64,000 nucleotides of DNA, from assembly GCA_949318235.1 (NCBI GenBank), contig OX439131.1, positions 30,279,018 to 30,343,017 on the forward strand, written 5' to 3'. The DNA is from Ecdyonurus torrentis. Its lineage: Eukaryota > Arthropoda > Insecta > Ephemeroptera > Heptageniidae. This document shows, one piece after another, positions 12,569 through 26,103 of this stretch. A program made the translations under genes and the position numbers. The notes beneath the pieces were generated by a model. That model was not told where the DNA came from. It was given only the letters and a program-made list of their open reading frames with translations, and made no database searches. The first letter of the stretch is position 1. Every line of letters starts with the position of its first letter.

Positions 12569-13613
12569 CTAACTGAATTTTCAAGATTTTCTATTAATAT
12601 ATATATATATTTTTATACAAATAATCTATTGCCAGCCAAACAATGTAATTATTGTACTTATTTATAAATATATAATAGTTCTAAATGTTGCAGAATTGAC
12701 ACGACAAATTAGAATTTTAAAATTTGATGTAAATTTCAGAGCGTAATTATTTCATCATCTTTGCATGTGTCATACTATAAGCTCAAATACGCAAATGAAC
12801 ATTTCATCTTTACTAATTATTAATATTGGATTTACTCTAACCATTCTGGTAATCTATCTCCTTTGAACGTAGAGTGAAAATTTTAAGGTCAAAACCTTAA
12901 TAATAAAAACATTTCAAAAAGTTTTTAAATTAAAATGCCATCAATAATTTCTATTATTATATTGACAATTTAAATGAAGCTCATGAAGTTTTTAAAATAA
13001 AACTTATTATTTATATGTACACAATTAATAAACACTGAATAAACATGTATAGTACGGAATATAATTTTAATCAAATTATTTGTTTTATTTAAAGTGACAG
13101 CGTATGGAATAGTGAATGAAGGTAAATAATGATTAAAATACAACTTTATGCTTATACATTTTAAACCATAAAAACTTTTTTTTTTTTTTTTTTTTTTTTC
13201 GTGGCTTATGTTCAAAGGTAATTAGAGCTGATGCGAGGTAGGTTTTGTCTCATTAGGATGCCGTGCTAATGACTGGCTTACCAACATTTACGAACAACAA
13301 ATATATATTTTTTTACCTTACCGCGAAGCTCAATTTACCATGCAAATACAGTATGGTGCATGCATATGTATAACTGGATGATTATATCTAAATCCCAGAA
13401 TCAAATACTTCTACAACAGGCTAACTTTTAGGTTCATTTATAATCCCTAAGAAAAAGTGATTTTGAAAATTCTGTATATACTGTTACTACGGTAATATAA
13501 ATAAGTAAGCAATAACAAATGCTAAAGGAATGTCATTAGGCACTAATTATAATTATATAATGCACGGACAAAAATAAACACGTAATAATTATGCTAGCTC
13601 ATTTTCAGCATAT

Positions 13614-13942
13614 GGAGGAAGACTATACAATTTTTAGGGGGTAATTTTGTTTTATATTCTACGAGATTATCTTGTTATGAATCGATACATATGTGAATTT
13701 TTAATTTTTAAGTTGATTAAGTATTTTTAATTAATTTTTGAAAGTCATGCAATGACGTCACAGGCTGTGGGCATAGGGAAAAGTGGCAGCCTGTGACGTC
13801 GTTCGTGACTTTCAAATATTAATTAAAAATACTTAATCAACTCAAAAATAAAAAATTCACATATATATATGTATCGATTTAAGATAATGTAATCTTTTAA
13901 AATATGAAATAAAATTACACCCTAAATTTTTTAGTCCTCCTC
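13614..13942. repeat. Long foldback element with TGACGTCA core
   Basis: Two arms of about 150 bp in inverted orientation: the left begins GGAGGAAGACTATACAATTT and passes through ATCGATACAT and TTAAGTATTTTTAATTAA; the right ends with the complement, GTATCGAT and then TTAGTCCTCCTC. The innermost arms are GACGTCACAGGCTG (13754-13767) and CAGCCTGTGACGTC (13787-13800), around a 19-bp loop. No coding capacity. It looks like a foldback MITE; some matching AATTATGCT sequence may extend the arms outward. Confidence 0.8.
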
Positions 13943-14240
13943 ATTTGTTTAATACACCATAATTTATGCTATACTTCACAATTAATATGTAATAAATCAT
14001 AAATATTATGTTCTATCTATATAAGTATTTGTTCTTTTAATTTAGTTTATTATTTATGCTATATAATGACATAAATGCAGCATAAATTATGCGTAATTTA
14101 TTCTTCACTTGTAGCAAGCATGTATAATGAAAATGGCTATATACGTAGAGCAATAGTAGCTCGATTGTTGTAATTTTTTTTTTAAATAAAACAATACGAA
14201 AAGTACTTTTACACATAAAAATTACATAGTTAGATCGCGA

Positions 14241-14335
14241 TTATATATTTTACCAACCAAAAACTCGCACTAAATTTGCAATGTTATTCTTATGAGAAAA
14301 CACGCACTGCGAATTTAAATGGTAAAATATATATA
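14241..14335. repeat. Imperfect inverted repeat
   Basis: ATATATTTTACCA near 14244 is repeated inverted as TGGTAAAATATAT near 14319, with partly matching inner sequence around CGCACTAAATTTGC and GCACTGCGAATTTA. It lies just upstream of the near-perfect hairpin at 14472 and shares AT-rich filler with it. Confidence 0.5.
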
Positions 14336-14471
14336 ATATATTATAAGTTAAAAATATATATATAAAATATAAAATAAATATTAATATTAATATTATTATT
14401 AATATTAATTAATATTATAATAATATAATAAATAATATATATATAAAATATATATTATATTATAAGTTAAC

Positions 14472-14628
14472 AAAAAATGAATATGTTAAGCTGAGCTGTC
14501 TATCAATTGTAATATTACAGTGTTCAATTTATGTACACAGGACTGCGATAAGTCCTGTGTACATAAATTGAACACTGTAATATTACAGTTGACAGACAGC
14601 TCTGCTTAACATATTCATTTTTTTTTTC
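14472..14628. repeat. Near-perfect hairpin, about 72-bp arms, 6-bp loop
   Basis: The left arm (about 14472-14544) starts AAAAAATGAATATGTTAAG and ends TACACAGGACT; the loop is GCGATA (14545-14550); the right arm (14551 to about 14626) is the complement with only a few mismatches near TCTATCAATTG versus GTTGACAGACAG. Such an arm could form a long RNA hairpin if transcribed from either strand, or could be a foldback MITE. Confidence 0.85.
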
Positions 14629-15842
14629 TCCCTGGAGTAGAAGTCAATTTGTCTATATATATATACTGAGACTTTTTACTGCCTTCAAACAGTCAAAGAT
14701 TCACGTCAATGGTAAAACAACAACTAAGTAATTCTCTTTTTTATATAAAGAAAATGAAGATTGCAAAAGTGAAGTGCTGCTCACGGTACACAGCACAAAA
14801 AGTAATTCGATTGAAACTGCATGTAACAAGAAAAGATGCAATTTCCCTTCAATGTTGCAAGCAACCAGCCAGCAATTTCATAAGAAATAATAACATTAGG
14901 TGTAGGTGAATGGAGTTCATATCAATTCAAACTGTTACAATTTAATCTCAACTCTTCTGAGAGTAGAAAAACAACATAATAATAATAATAATAATGAAAT
15001 GACAGATGACTTAATAATAATAACATTGGTTAAAAGTTCAGTATAATACAAACCATTATAGTATAAATCATAAAGTATAATTAGTAATTACTATACTTAA
15101 GAGTTTATTAAAGTAAAAAATTGTTTACGAAGATTCAAGTTCTTGATAGCATGATTATAAGAAAACATAGTATAAATAATACTAGAAAATTCAGTTACTG
15201 AAAAATGATTACAGTTTGTAACTTTCAATCATATTTCTAGAAACTTGTTATATAATAATTAACTTTTTTTTTTATTTGTCTACTTCAAATACAATTAGCA
15301 AGTACAACCGAATAAGTGCTTCAAGGTAAAATGTACAAAGTTTCTTACCTATTTTATGTAACATGGCATTTATCCATCAAGTATAGAGACAGTATTCACA
15401 ACTGTACAAATACCTAGAGAATTTATATTATATTGACTTGAATAAATTATTAACAACTTCGAGACGAGTGAACTTTATAATAAATAACTTATAGAACAAT
15501 AAGTTCAATGAAAAAAAAAAAAAAATAGTCATAGTCTTGTAAATTGAATTGCTTTTCAAGGATTGCAAAGTAGAATCTCTAAAATTCCCCACAGAATAAA
15601 TTTTTTGTTAATTTTTGCACTTCAAATTTCATAAAATAATATTAAATTTGTACTAAAACGAATTAAGAAATGAAAAATACATATTCGAAATGTTTCCATA
15701 AGTTTCGGAAGTCACCCTATATAATTAGTAATACGAGAGATGTTCCAACATACATTTTTAGGGCCTTTGAATAAAGCTTATTGAAAAGCCAGTTTCCAAT
15801 TTATAAAATAATGAAATATTTTTATCTTGCATTTATTTATTA

Positions 15843-16139
15843 TTCACTCTAAAAAATGGTGCATTACTTTATTTGCTAATCCTAACTTATTTAAGATATT
15901 ATACACTTTTAAGTTATTATGAGTAGCTAAAATAATGCATTTTAGCAAATTATTAAAATTAGCTAATTTAACTTGAAATAGCTTAAAAAACCTTTAAAAA
16001 CTTAAAACAACTTAAATTAGCTATTTTTAACAACTTGCTAAAATGCATTATTTTAGCTACTCATAATAACTTAAAAGTGTATAATATCTTAAATAAGTTA
16101 GAATTCGTAACTAAAGTAATGCACCAATTTTTAGTGTTA
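15843..16139. repeat. Long foldback element, about 140-bp arms
   Basis: The left arm runs from CACTCTAAAAAATGGTGCAT through CTAACTTATTTAAGATATTA and GAGTAGCTAAAATAATGCAT to the region around 15985. The right arm is its inverted complement, ending GTAATGCACCAATTTTTAGTG. Arms match almost throughout and meet in an AACTT/AAGTT-rich centre. No coding capacity; foldback MITE is the most likely explanation. Confidence 0.82.
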
Positions 16140-17995
16140 TTTTACTTATAATCACTAAAACCTATTATAATCATCTCAGTTAACTAAATATATATATTTA
16201 AATGTCTCTATATGTTGCAAATATTTTATTACAAAGAAAAATTAATTAAAATTATATAAAGATTTGACCTAGATATTGTAGATGAAAAACATTATTATTA
16301 TTATTATTTTCCAACTTCATTATACTGAAGAGACCTAGTTAAAAAGCCAATATATACGTTAAGTATATAAATAAGCCTAAGAGCTAATTGGACATTACTA
16401 TGACAAAGCTAGTAAATATATACGGTACATCAATACAAGTTTTATTAGCTTTGCTGGTATATACTATATATTATACTGATTACCTATGATGTAGCTAACT
16501 GTGTATCATTTGCATTACTCTCTATAACTCCCTCTGGCAAATTATACAATATATATATTATATACATATACACATACATATGTACGTTATACAGAATTTA
16601 CACATTACTTTGCTATCACGTTGTTTGATGTATACCGTTGTCATGGTGAGGACGAATCACACATCCGATTTGCACCATGTTTTATACATCAAAATGTGTG
16701 TATATATATATATAGTAATATTATGCAATATCGATGATTAAAAACAACATGTTGTATAATTGTAGATTGGTTATTCAAGATGATAATAACGATCATTTGA
16801 TATGGATAATTATATAAATAGGTATTGAAATTGTAACATTACTATGATATAACTATAGTCAATCATAACTGTAGTAAAATTTTAATTGAAAGCAAAACTT
16901 TCAATCAAACATTGTATAATTGAAATAGCAATGAATTGAAATGTTCAAAAATTAAAAAATATTAATAATTTCTTCAATATTTTACTTTGAAATGTATTTA
17001 TATGATGTTTATACTTATTGATTTTTTTTTATTGAATCTTAACTCAAGGTATACAGCTATTAAAAAGCATCTTAAATAAATGTCATTATATTTATAGGAA
17101 ACGAAACTATACAATGCACTATACGTAAATAATTTCTTTTGAGTTTTCTTTTACCTCATTGAGCTTAGTTTGTATTTGATGTTCGAAGGTAAATGAGACA
17201 GAAAATGGTATTAATCAAGACCTGCAAGTGAATGTGTGTGTACTGATAATGATAATTATACTTTGTATATGTATAGGAGATCTGACTAAGTAAGCAAAAG
17301 GGATTTAATTAAATTGAAGCGATACATTGCAAGCAAAGTGGTGTTGCATTTCACTAACATGTACCGACGTTTCAACATCCCTATAACTTAATTATAAATC
17401 TACAATATATTGTTCTATATTATACTATACGTACTCTGATGTAATAAGATATAGCTTTAAGTAAGTTTCCATACTGATGAGTGCTGGCATAATACACAAA
17501 GTTCACGTATATATGTCTGTCTGTTTGTTACTTCTATCAGCTTTTATTAACATCAAATAATGATATGATGATGACTTGTAAAACATACAAGTTTACTTGT
17601 TATACGCAGTTTGTCTCGCAGCTGTTTTAAAATCGATTTTTACCTCGTTATAACCAGACTATAATTAGTTTTGAATTTAAAAGTTATAATGTGAGTAGAA
17701 TAATCATAATTTTTGAAAAACGGTATTATTATATAATTTATTATATTATGATACTTTGATAACGGCAAATATGTAAGCAATCAAGAGAGTAATGATGCGA
17801 ATTTTTGAATTATAAATTTTTGAAAATTTATTCCCAGTAATCTGAAGATTAATTTTAATTGTTCTTTTCTTTGTTACCTAATGGCTCCAGAAGTTCGTGG
17901 TTTTTAATATAGATTTTCAAATAACTTAAAACAAAGTTTTTTTTTATTATTATTATTTTGGAGTTTATACGCTTTCTTAATACAGCCTTTCAGTT

Positions 17996-18022
17996 TGTTG
18001 TTGTTGTTGTTGTTGTTGTTGT
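17996..18022. repeat. (TTG)n microsatellite
   Basis: About nine TTG units. Confidence 0.9.
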
Positions 18023-20114
18023 ATAATTTATATTATAAAATACAACAAATAATATAGACTACCAGATCGTTTTTTGTTTGTTTGTTTATAGATACATCAA
18101 CGTAAAAAACAGTGTGTCAATTTTATTTCATACAGTAAATTAGTTCAGAAAATGATTATATAGATACAAAATAGGTTACAATAACAATAAAATACCATCA
18201 GTATATTATATTATCCTAAAATGTACACTATAATGATAATATAATGTGCTTAATGTGCCATTATCACTACACATTTTTTCATATTAAGTTTTATTAAAAA
18301 CGGACAATATAATAAAATAATACAGTAACAAAAAAAAAAAAAAAAAAAAAAAAACTCAAGTCTCTTAAAATATAATCTACACTTTTTTTTTTTTTTTAGA
18401 ATGAATATTAATTTTTTCCTTCCTCTTTTTCTTTTATACATAATATATATATAGTTAAGTTAGGAAATAAAACCAAAAGAGAGAAGTGTTAATATTTATG
18501 AATAAAGATAATATTTCTGAATAATATTAAATTGAAAAAAATAAGAACAAAAGGAGAAATGATTAATTTTTATTTCGTGTTAATCTTGAAAGTAATTTTT
18601 CATGTTGTGAAAATGAAACGCTTTATGTTAAAATGTATATTATTATACGTATATATATTTTTTTTCATGGTATAAAATTACGTAATTTTTTTCCTTTTCT
18701 TTTCTGTTTCTTTGTACAGTACGTTGCCGGTATGATTTCTCTTGAGATAAGTACAAGCAACGAGGTAATGAGACTCCTCACTGCACTGATTGCATTCTCT
18801 TTTACATTTTTTTTTTCTCTGTTCTTTTATCCTTATTACCTGTATAATATGATATAAATTGTAAATTATTCCATAAGGAAATAAGACAAAAAAAAGTTTA
18901 ATAAAAGGGGGAAAAAAACTTAAATTTTATAATTAAAAAGAAAACAATCAATAACATTTTTATGTCATGAGATGAATATTTCTTCATGCTGTCGATTTAT
19001 TTATTATAAGTATGTTTTGCAAGAAAAAGAGGGGGTTACTTTTTTAACAACTGCAAAACTTTAATCAACGAAATTAAATTAAAATAAAGGTGAAATGTTT
19101 TCGTTGCGTTTGGGAGCAAAAAAATAAAAATAAAAAGTAATAATAAAGCAAAACTTGAGATAATTGCATCTAAATTTTAGCATTACGGCAAATGGCTATG
19201 CGTTTCATCATCACATTAATTTGACTGATTTTCGATTGCCCGATTGTTGTTATTATGTTTAATCAATATTTACAAATAATAATTAATTTCTCAGTATTTG
19301 ACAGAGTTCAAGTTAACAAAATGTAAATATAAATACAAATATTTATATTTCAATTTAAAAAAATTTAGTTATCATTCACTACAATAGAAAAATATTTTAA
19401 AATTTCGTCTATATTGACATTATTTAGATGGACCTCTCGCGTGACCTCTAACCTTAAAATATACAAACTTTGGTGTAAATAGCAAACAATAATTATTAAA
19501 TACGATCAACAAAGTTAATTAATTTGATATCTCCATTTTGCAAATTAGTTAATGGTTTAATTGAAACGAGATATTTATCAAGTTAATTATTAAAATTTGA
19601 TATAATTACACGCGATGGAGTACGCAGTATAGTATTTTACTTTGGCATAAAGCGATTAAACGAATAATATTATTATTTTTACTGAAACTGTATAAGAAAA
19701 GGTGCAAACTTTTCAAGAAATTACTCTTTTTTTTTTTTTGGTATGGTCCATGTAAATTGAACTGCGCACTCAATTGTATTTTGTGACAGATCAATATATC
19801 TATCTATATATCGATCTAGAAAACTTGCCTTAGAGGTTTAAATTCGTAAGTTCACACCTTATTAGAATTCTCAGTTGAACGACTGAGAAGAGTCATGACC
19901 TTTGTACAGTATAGTGACCACTACATTTCCTTTTACTTCGCCTTGTTTCACTTTTAGACAATAGTTCATCCTCATTGTACCAGAAAATCCTTTGTCTCAT
20001 ACTTCTAACACTTTTTTTCTCTCTTTCTCTAGTAAATATTAAAACTCTCATAGAACGTTATTTTATTCATTGTAATATTCTATTATAGAAAATGATAAAA
20101 TTCTGAAACTTTGT

Positions 20115-20239
<125 letters not shown>

Positions 20240-20754
20240 TTTACTGTATTGAATAAGAGACAGGAGATTTTGCTTTACAAAGGATTATTATATATTTTAG
20301 AGCTTAGCTTTAGAAAGCTTTAGTCTTATTAATAGGAAACTTGGAACATATAGCAATCTGTGCTTTGCAATATTTCTATATATCACAGAATTAATATAAA
20401 TGTATAGTTTTTAGTCATAATTTGAGTTGAATCTTTAAACTATAGTATAAAATATGTTATAAATTATTCAGAATTTTGTTTTTCGTTTATAATTATTATA
20501 ATTTTTAGATGAGTTTGAATTTTAAAATTAAATGTACATGTTTTAAGTTTTCAAAGCTGAAGCCCTACAAAAGTAATGCTCAATGTAGTTCCTAATGAAA
20601 GCTTTGAAGTTACACTATAGTATTTTGAAATGCAGTTTGTTATTATGAGATATACAATGTCCACAATAATGTGCTTTGTTATATGATTGAACGAAAGCAT
20701 TAATACAGTATACAGTATTAATACTATTATACAGTATGCATTAGTTTGACCACT

Positions 20755-20880
20755 AATTCAAATAATTAATTAATAATAATAATAATAATAATAAATGGTT
20801 TTTATTACGAGGCCAAAAAGGGTACATACCCACTTACATGGTCCTCTGACTTATTCTTGACATAAATATTATCGTCAGAG
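20755..20880 (-). mobile_element. Possible 3' end of a non-LTR retroelement
   Basis: Read on the minus strand, a non-repetitive stretch with GTATGTACCCTTTTTGGCCT and CGTAATAAAAACCATT runs directly into (TTA)n near 20767-20795. Many animal non-LTR elements end in a short tandem trinucleotide in this way. No reverse transcriptase coding is visible, so it would be a heavily 5'-truncated copy. Confidence 0.3.
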
Positions 20881-21720
20881 TATTTAATTTTTACAACAAA
20901 ATCATAGCATACATAAACATATTATATAATATTATTTCACTATAGTGATAAAACATGATAAAGAGCATAATATATATTTCTTATTTACTTATTCTTATAC
21001 AATTATGATAAACACTTTTTACTGACATGTATTTTATATTTAAAATAATACTAATCAAAATATCTTTTACATACTCAAAACGGATATTTAGACAATTATT
21101 GAGTCTTTAATTCTTTTATTCAGACTTATATAATCAATAAACAAAATTATAGTGTCATTGATTGCTATTTTTAACTAATAGCGATATCAGCATTTTAATG
21201 CAACATTTTGTTAATGTGGGAGTTCTAAATTTTTATCCATAAACATGTGTCCCAAATCCACCGACTGACAAGGAAGAACACCCCCGGAACCAACCCCCGA
21301 CGGAAACCCCCCGCACCCATTACTCATGTTCTATTATAATAATAATAATGCGCTTTTGTGTTATTTTCATGTTTTAACTAGTTAAAATGATGAAACTGAC
21401 AAATGCACGTTCAATGTTGAAAATAATTACTTTACTATAAATAAAAATAATAACATTAATTAAATAAAATAAAAACATAACTTTTTTTTTTTAATTTTGT
21501 TTTTCGTTTTATATTGTTGTTGTCTTTTTTTATTGTATTTATTTATTAAATGAAAGATAAATATTGGTTTGAATATTTCAGGCTGATAGTTCATACACAG
21601 AGTATAAATCATAATAATTATTATAAGCTCATACAAATTTATAATTTGTCTGCCAATTTTTTACAATAATATCAACTTTTTTTTTATAGTAAAACCATAG
21701 TGTAAATACATTATATTTAT

Positions 21721-21756
<36 letters not shown>

Positions 21757-22736
21757 TTAAAAAAAGAACACATAAATTTTATATAATAGATACGATTATA
21801 AAATGACTTATAAATATAGCAAATTTCACTATCATTAATTCGTTTGAACAAAGAGCAATGATAAGAAACGATCTAATTAGTACATTACTATAAAAGATTT
21901 AAACCTTTTAGAACAAAAACCTAATTAAAAAAATATATATTAATGGGGATAAAAATGTGGCAGATTTAGGAGTAAAAAAAATAACACCCACCCACCCGTA
22001 CAGTAAATATTAACACAACAATTATGTTTTTATTGTTTATATAGATATTAAAACACGATCAAATAATAAATAAAATTGTACATTGCTTTGTGGGTTTGTT
22101 TTCGATTGCTTTCGTTGTGTACAGAGAATTGGTGCCCTATGCTGAGGGCAGCAACATTATTTTGTGAGCTTTATAAACTACAAATTGCTAAAATATAGAT
22201 TCATTAACGAAAATTAATTAATAAGTTATATAGATACATATATTGTAAAGCAAAAGCTTTGTGAAATATTATTAAAAGCGGTTACATAAAATAAACCAAT
22301 AAACTTTCATATAATTATATATATATATATATATATTATATATTAACATTATGAATTCGGGTTTTCATTTTCAAAGCAAAATTGTTATTTAACTATGTAC
22401 TTGATAAAAGTATATAAAAATTTATATTATGTTTGTTTTTTTCCACTTAAAGTGAAATTTAGTAACAATTTAAAATATGACAGTAAACTATGGAGAAAAT
22501 ATGTAACGTAAATTTCATCAGCATCTTTTATTTTACAATGTCTAAACATATTTTTGTCACTGCCAAACGTATGGCAATCTGAAATGCAATTTAACGGTCC
22601 TGCCCAGGCATAAATATTCATTGTGTATTATTGTATTATGTAAATAAAAAAAGAAGATGAAAAAATTAAAAAAAAAAAAAAAACTTCATTTTCTAGAAAT
22701 ACAAAATTATGATGCATACTGTAGTTATATGACAAC

Positions 22737-22738
<2 letters not shown>

Positions 22739-22785
<47 letters not shown>
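22739..22785. repeat. (GA)n microsatellite
   Basis: Uninterrupted, 47 bp. Confidence 0.98.
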
Positions 22786-22787
<2 letters not shown>

Positions 22788-23194
22788 CAAAAATACCTCG
22801 TTTACATTAGAACAAAAATTGAGTTACCGTTGATATAAACAAGGTACGATAAAAAAAAAGGCAACATTATAACCGAGTCGTGAAATTTAATTTAAAATGT
22901 AATTTAATACATTTTGTTATTATTATTATTATTATTATTTTTTACATTTCTGGACATAAAAAATTAAATAATAAATAACAATGACAAGTTAATTTAATTT
23001 TATAATTTATACTAGGTTATTCGTGAATATTTTTCTCAGTGATTACATTTTATATAATATAATAATCTACTATTATAAAACATATATTTTTTTTCTTCTT
23101 GGTATTATATATTATACAAATGAAAATGTATAATTTGAATAGTATGGTATGCTTTTCTCTCTCTCTCTCTATACAGTTGAGTTATTTTTCCAAT

Positions 23195-23300
23195 TTCCTG
23201 CGACGTGTCGCGTTATTGTGCGTGTGAATTGGCGAACCCCGAGCTATGGCGCGAGTCACATCGAGCTCTAGCTGGAGCTACATTATATCAAGCAGCACGT
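23195..23300. other. GC-richer patch in the 15.9-kb intron
   Basis: A roughly 100-bp stretch with several CG dinucleotides (CCTGCGACGTGTCGCG, GGCGCGAGTCACATCGAGC), an E-box-like CACGTG just downstream at about 23298, and a TATATA nearby. It stands out from the AT-rich surroundings. A conserved intronic element or alternative promoter is possible; function is unknown. Confidence 0.3.
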
Positions 23301-24154
23301 GCATGTATATAGGCAGGCACTACTGTATAGTATGTACTTGGAAAGAACGTGCCACACATCAACTTTTACCAATCTCAAATTTTTCACCGCACGTGAAAAA
23401 TATAAAAATCATTTTTCAACAAGAAAAATGTATTTGCGAAAAAAAAAAAACTTTTTTTTTTCGATATATATAGAACATTTTATCAAATAATCTACCTATT
23501 CCAGATTTTTATTCGTATTAAGTGGTAAAATACAGAAATATTCAAGGTATTTGTAAAAGACTACGTAAATATAAATAAAATCACGCAAACTTACTTCGAT
23601 ATTTTAGTTTAGCTACTGCAGATTGATCACAATAAAGCAATAAATATTTAAATACGAGAGCAGGATAGATTATCGATTGAAAGCACATCAATCTGATTGG
23701 AAAACAAAAATCTCGTCTTATACACGTATTTCTTCGTCGTCTTTTTTTTTTTCTCTAAAACAATAAACTTGAATTCAATAAGCCAAAGATCACGATACAC
23801 AACCACTCTTAAATACAAAGGTTAGTGATATCACAATACATTATTTCTTTTTATTAATAAATTGATACTTTTTTTATATATAAATTTTATTTTTAAATCA
23901 TGTCAATTTACATAAAACCAGAATATATTTATCTATACGTACGTGTTTGAAATTTATAAAATAAAATGAACGTAACATTTTTTCACTGTTCTGTAAATAC
24001 TTTTTTTTTTTTTTTTTGTTGACTGAAAACGAAAAAATTTGCGTGCATGTATGTTATCTCACGCGAGCGCCGCATTACAATTTAAGTATATTATATATTA
24101 TACGTAGGGAACCAAGCTGAAATTATTCATATACGCACGAGGCGAAGAAATACT

Positions 24155-24156
<2 letters not shown>

Positions 24157-24242
<86 letters not shown>
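24157..24242. repeat. (AG)n microsatellite, 86 bp
   Basis: Uninterrupted AG tract. Confidence 0.98.
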
Positions 24243-24245
<3 letters not shown>

Positions 24246-24370
24246 AAAGCAAGTTAAGTCAAGGGAATTAAATTAGACCCGACATCGATCTCACTTTCAA
24301 AATCTTCACTTTATAATAATACAACATCATAAAGTAATTTTCATGTTAAAATGAAATAATAATAACATAA

Positions 24371-24373
<3 letters not shown>

Positions 24374-24417
<44 letters not shown>
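24374..24417. repeat. (TA)n microsatellite
   Basis: A 44-bp tract, about 130 bp after the long AG tract. Confidence 0.97.
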
Positions 24418-24421
<4 letters not shown>

Positions 24422-25038
24422 GATAATTAAAATATTTAAATTATTTTAGTAATTTATTATTATTTTTGAACAAAAATCTTTACTTGTTATGTTTATTTTA
24501 TAAAAAAAAAATTACATTAATTTTTTTCTTATGAAAATCATTAGCGTGGTATATTACAATTAACGCGTGATGTTCCTGCATGTGTGGTGAATAACAAACA
24601 AAATTATGCAGTTTAAAACAAAAGAAGTACATACATTTATATATGTATATACAAACATTTCTAGAGGGTAAAACATAACGTATGTACCACAACACGTAAT
24701 TCTAAAACAAATATAATTTCCACCCTTCCTTTATACAGTTAAACAAGAAAAAGTGAGACATTACGTTATAAAAGTAGTGAATTTTAAATCTTTTTTATGT
24801 AAAAATATAAAAATAGTGAAGTAAACATAAACTTATTTGTTTTATCATAAATATTGTAAGTTTCTTTTTAAAAAACAGACAAGGAATAAATGATTATTTT
24901 TGAATTTGACGTGGTTTACGATATAGAATATAAAAAAATTGAAAAGTCATGATATTATGTATTTTTTTTTTAAATATACATCATGTTTTTTATTATATAT
25001 ATTTTACTATACAATGGCTCTCACAGTTGACAACTAGG

Positions 25039-25347
25039 TATAGGGTGTGTGCGCATGACGTCATTCTGAGTGCTTTTCGATGCTCATCTTGAGTAATGAA
25101 TAACATTGCTCAGTATAGGCCAAACATAGTTTTTGGCTATTTTCTTTGGAAATAAGATATTTTTTTGCTTATTATTATTTTTCTGGCATACTTGAGGTAC
25201 TAATTCAATCTGTTAACAGCATCAATGCTCTCAAAAAAATCGCGAAGTATTTTTAGACCGGCAAAATGTACCATTTTCCTATACCAGCCAATGTTATTTA
25301 GTACTCACTTATGACGTCGACTTTAACATGAATGAAACCACCCTATA
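25039..25347. mobile_element. Short inverted-repeat element with TATAGGGTG ends
   Basis: The termini TATAGGGTG (25039-25047) and CACCCTATA (25339-25347) are exact inverted complements over 9 bp, followed inward by GCATGACGTCAT on the left and TATGACGTCG on the right. The total is 309 bp with no coding capacity. It is not obviously related to the TTAA family. Only one copy was seen in the window, so its status as a mobile element is inferred from structure. Confidence 0.5.
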
Positions 25348-25441
25348 GATTATAGATAGCTATTATGTCTACTTCCTGCATATTTTCTAGAGTATACTCT
25401 TTATGTGTTAAAGTATATCTGAGTAGGTTAAACAAAGAGAA

Positions 25442-25445
<4 letters not shown>

Positions 25446-25485
<40 letters not shown>
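25446..25485. repeat. (AG)n microsatellite
   Basis: A 40-bp tract just beyond the 25039-25347 element. Confidence 0.97.
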
Positions 25486-25488
<3 letters not shown>

Positions 25489-26030
25489 AAAGATTGTGTT
25501 ATTACGGGTGAGGTTGAGTTTTGTCACTACAGTGCAATCAACGGAGCTTATACATACATAGAAATCGTAATAGCATAGTACGTGTTCTGGTGTACCGTAC
25601 AGTACGTACCGTGCATATATACTATACAGTATACGGAACAGTATACAGAACGTAAGGTGCAGTCAAGCCTACCTCATTATCTCGGCGAACAAGGAAAGTG
25701 AGCGAGCGAAAGAACCAGCCAACCGTGATATCATTTCTCTTGTCACAAGCAAAATTAAAAAAAAAAAAAAAAAACTCTACTCGCTATCAATATTTTATAT
25801 ACACGTGTTTTTATAATATAATTAATTATTCAATTTGTTAAGATTGTTTTGAATAAAAATTTCAACACATAATATAAATAATAATTATTATATAAAAATA
25901 TACAAAACAATAATATTAAGAAAATAAGTTAAAATTTGCATAAAAAAGTTTTCATTAAATGAAAGTTAAAATTTGTTTGACTTTGTGAGTTTCACTTCTA
26001 ATATATATGCATGTTTTGTGTGTGTGTTTG

Positions 26031-26032
<2 letters not shown>

Positions 26033-26100
<68 letters not shown>
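26033..26100. repeat. (AT)n microsatellite, 68 bp
   Basis: Preceded within about 20 bp by a short (TG)n run. Confidence 0.98.
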
Positions 26101-26103
<3 letters not shown>

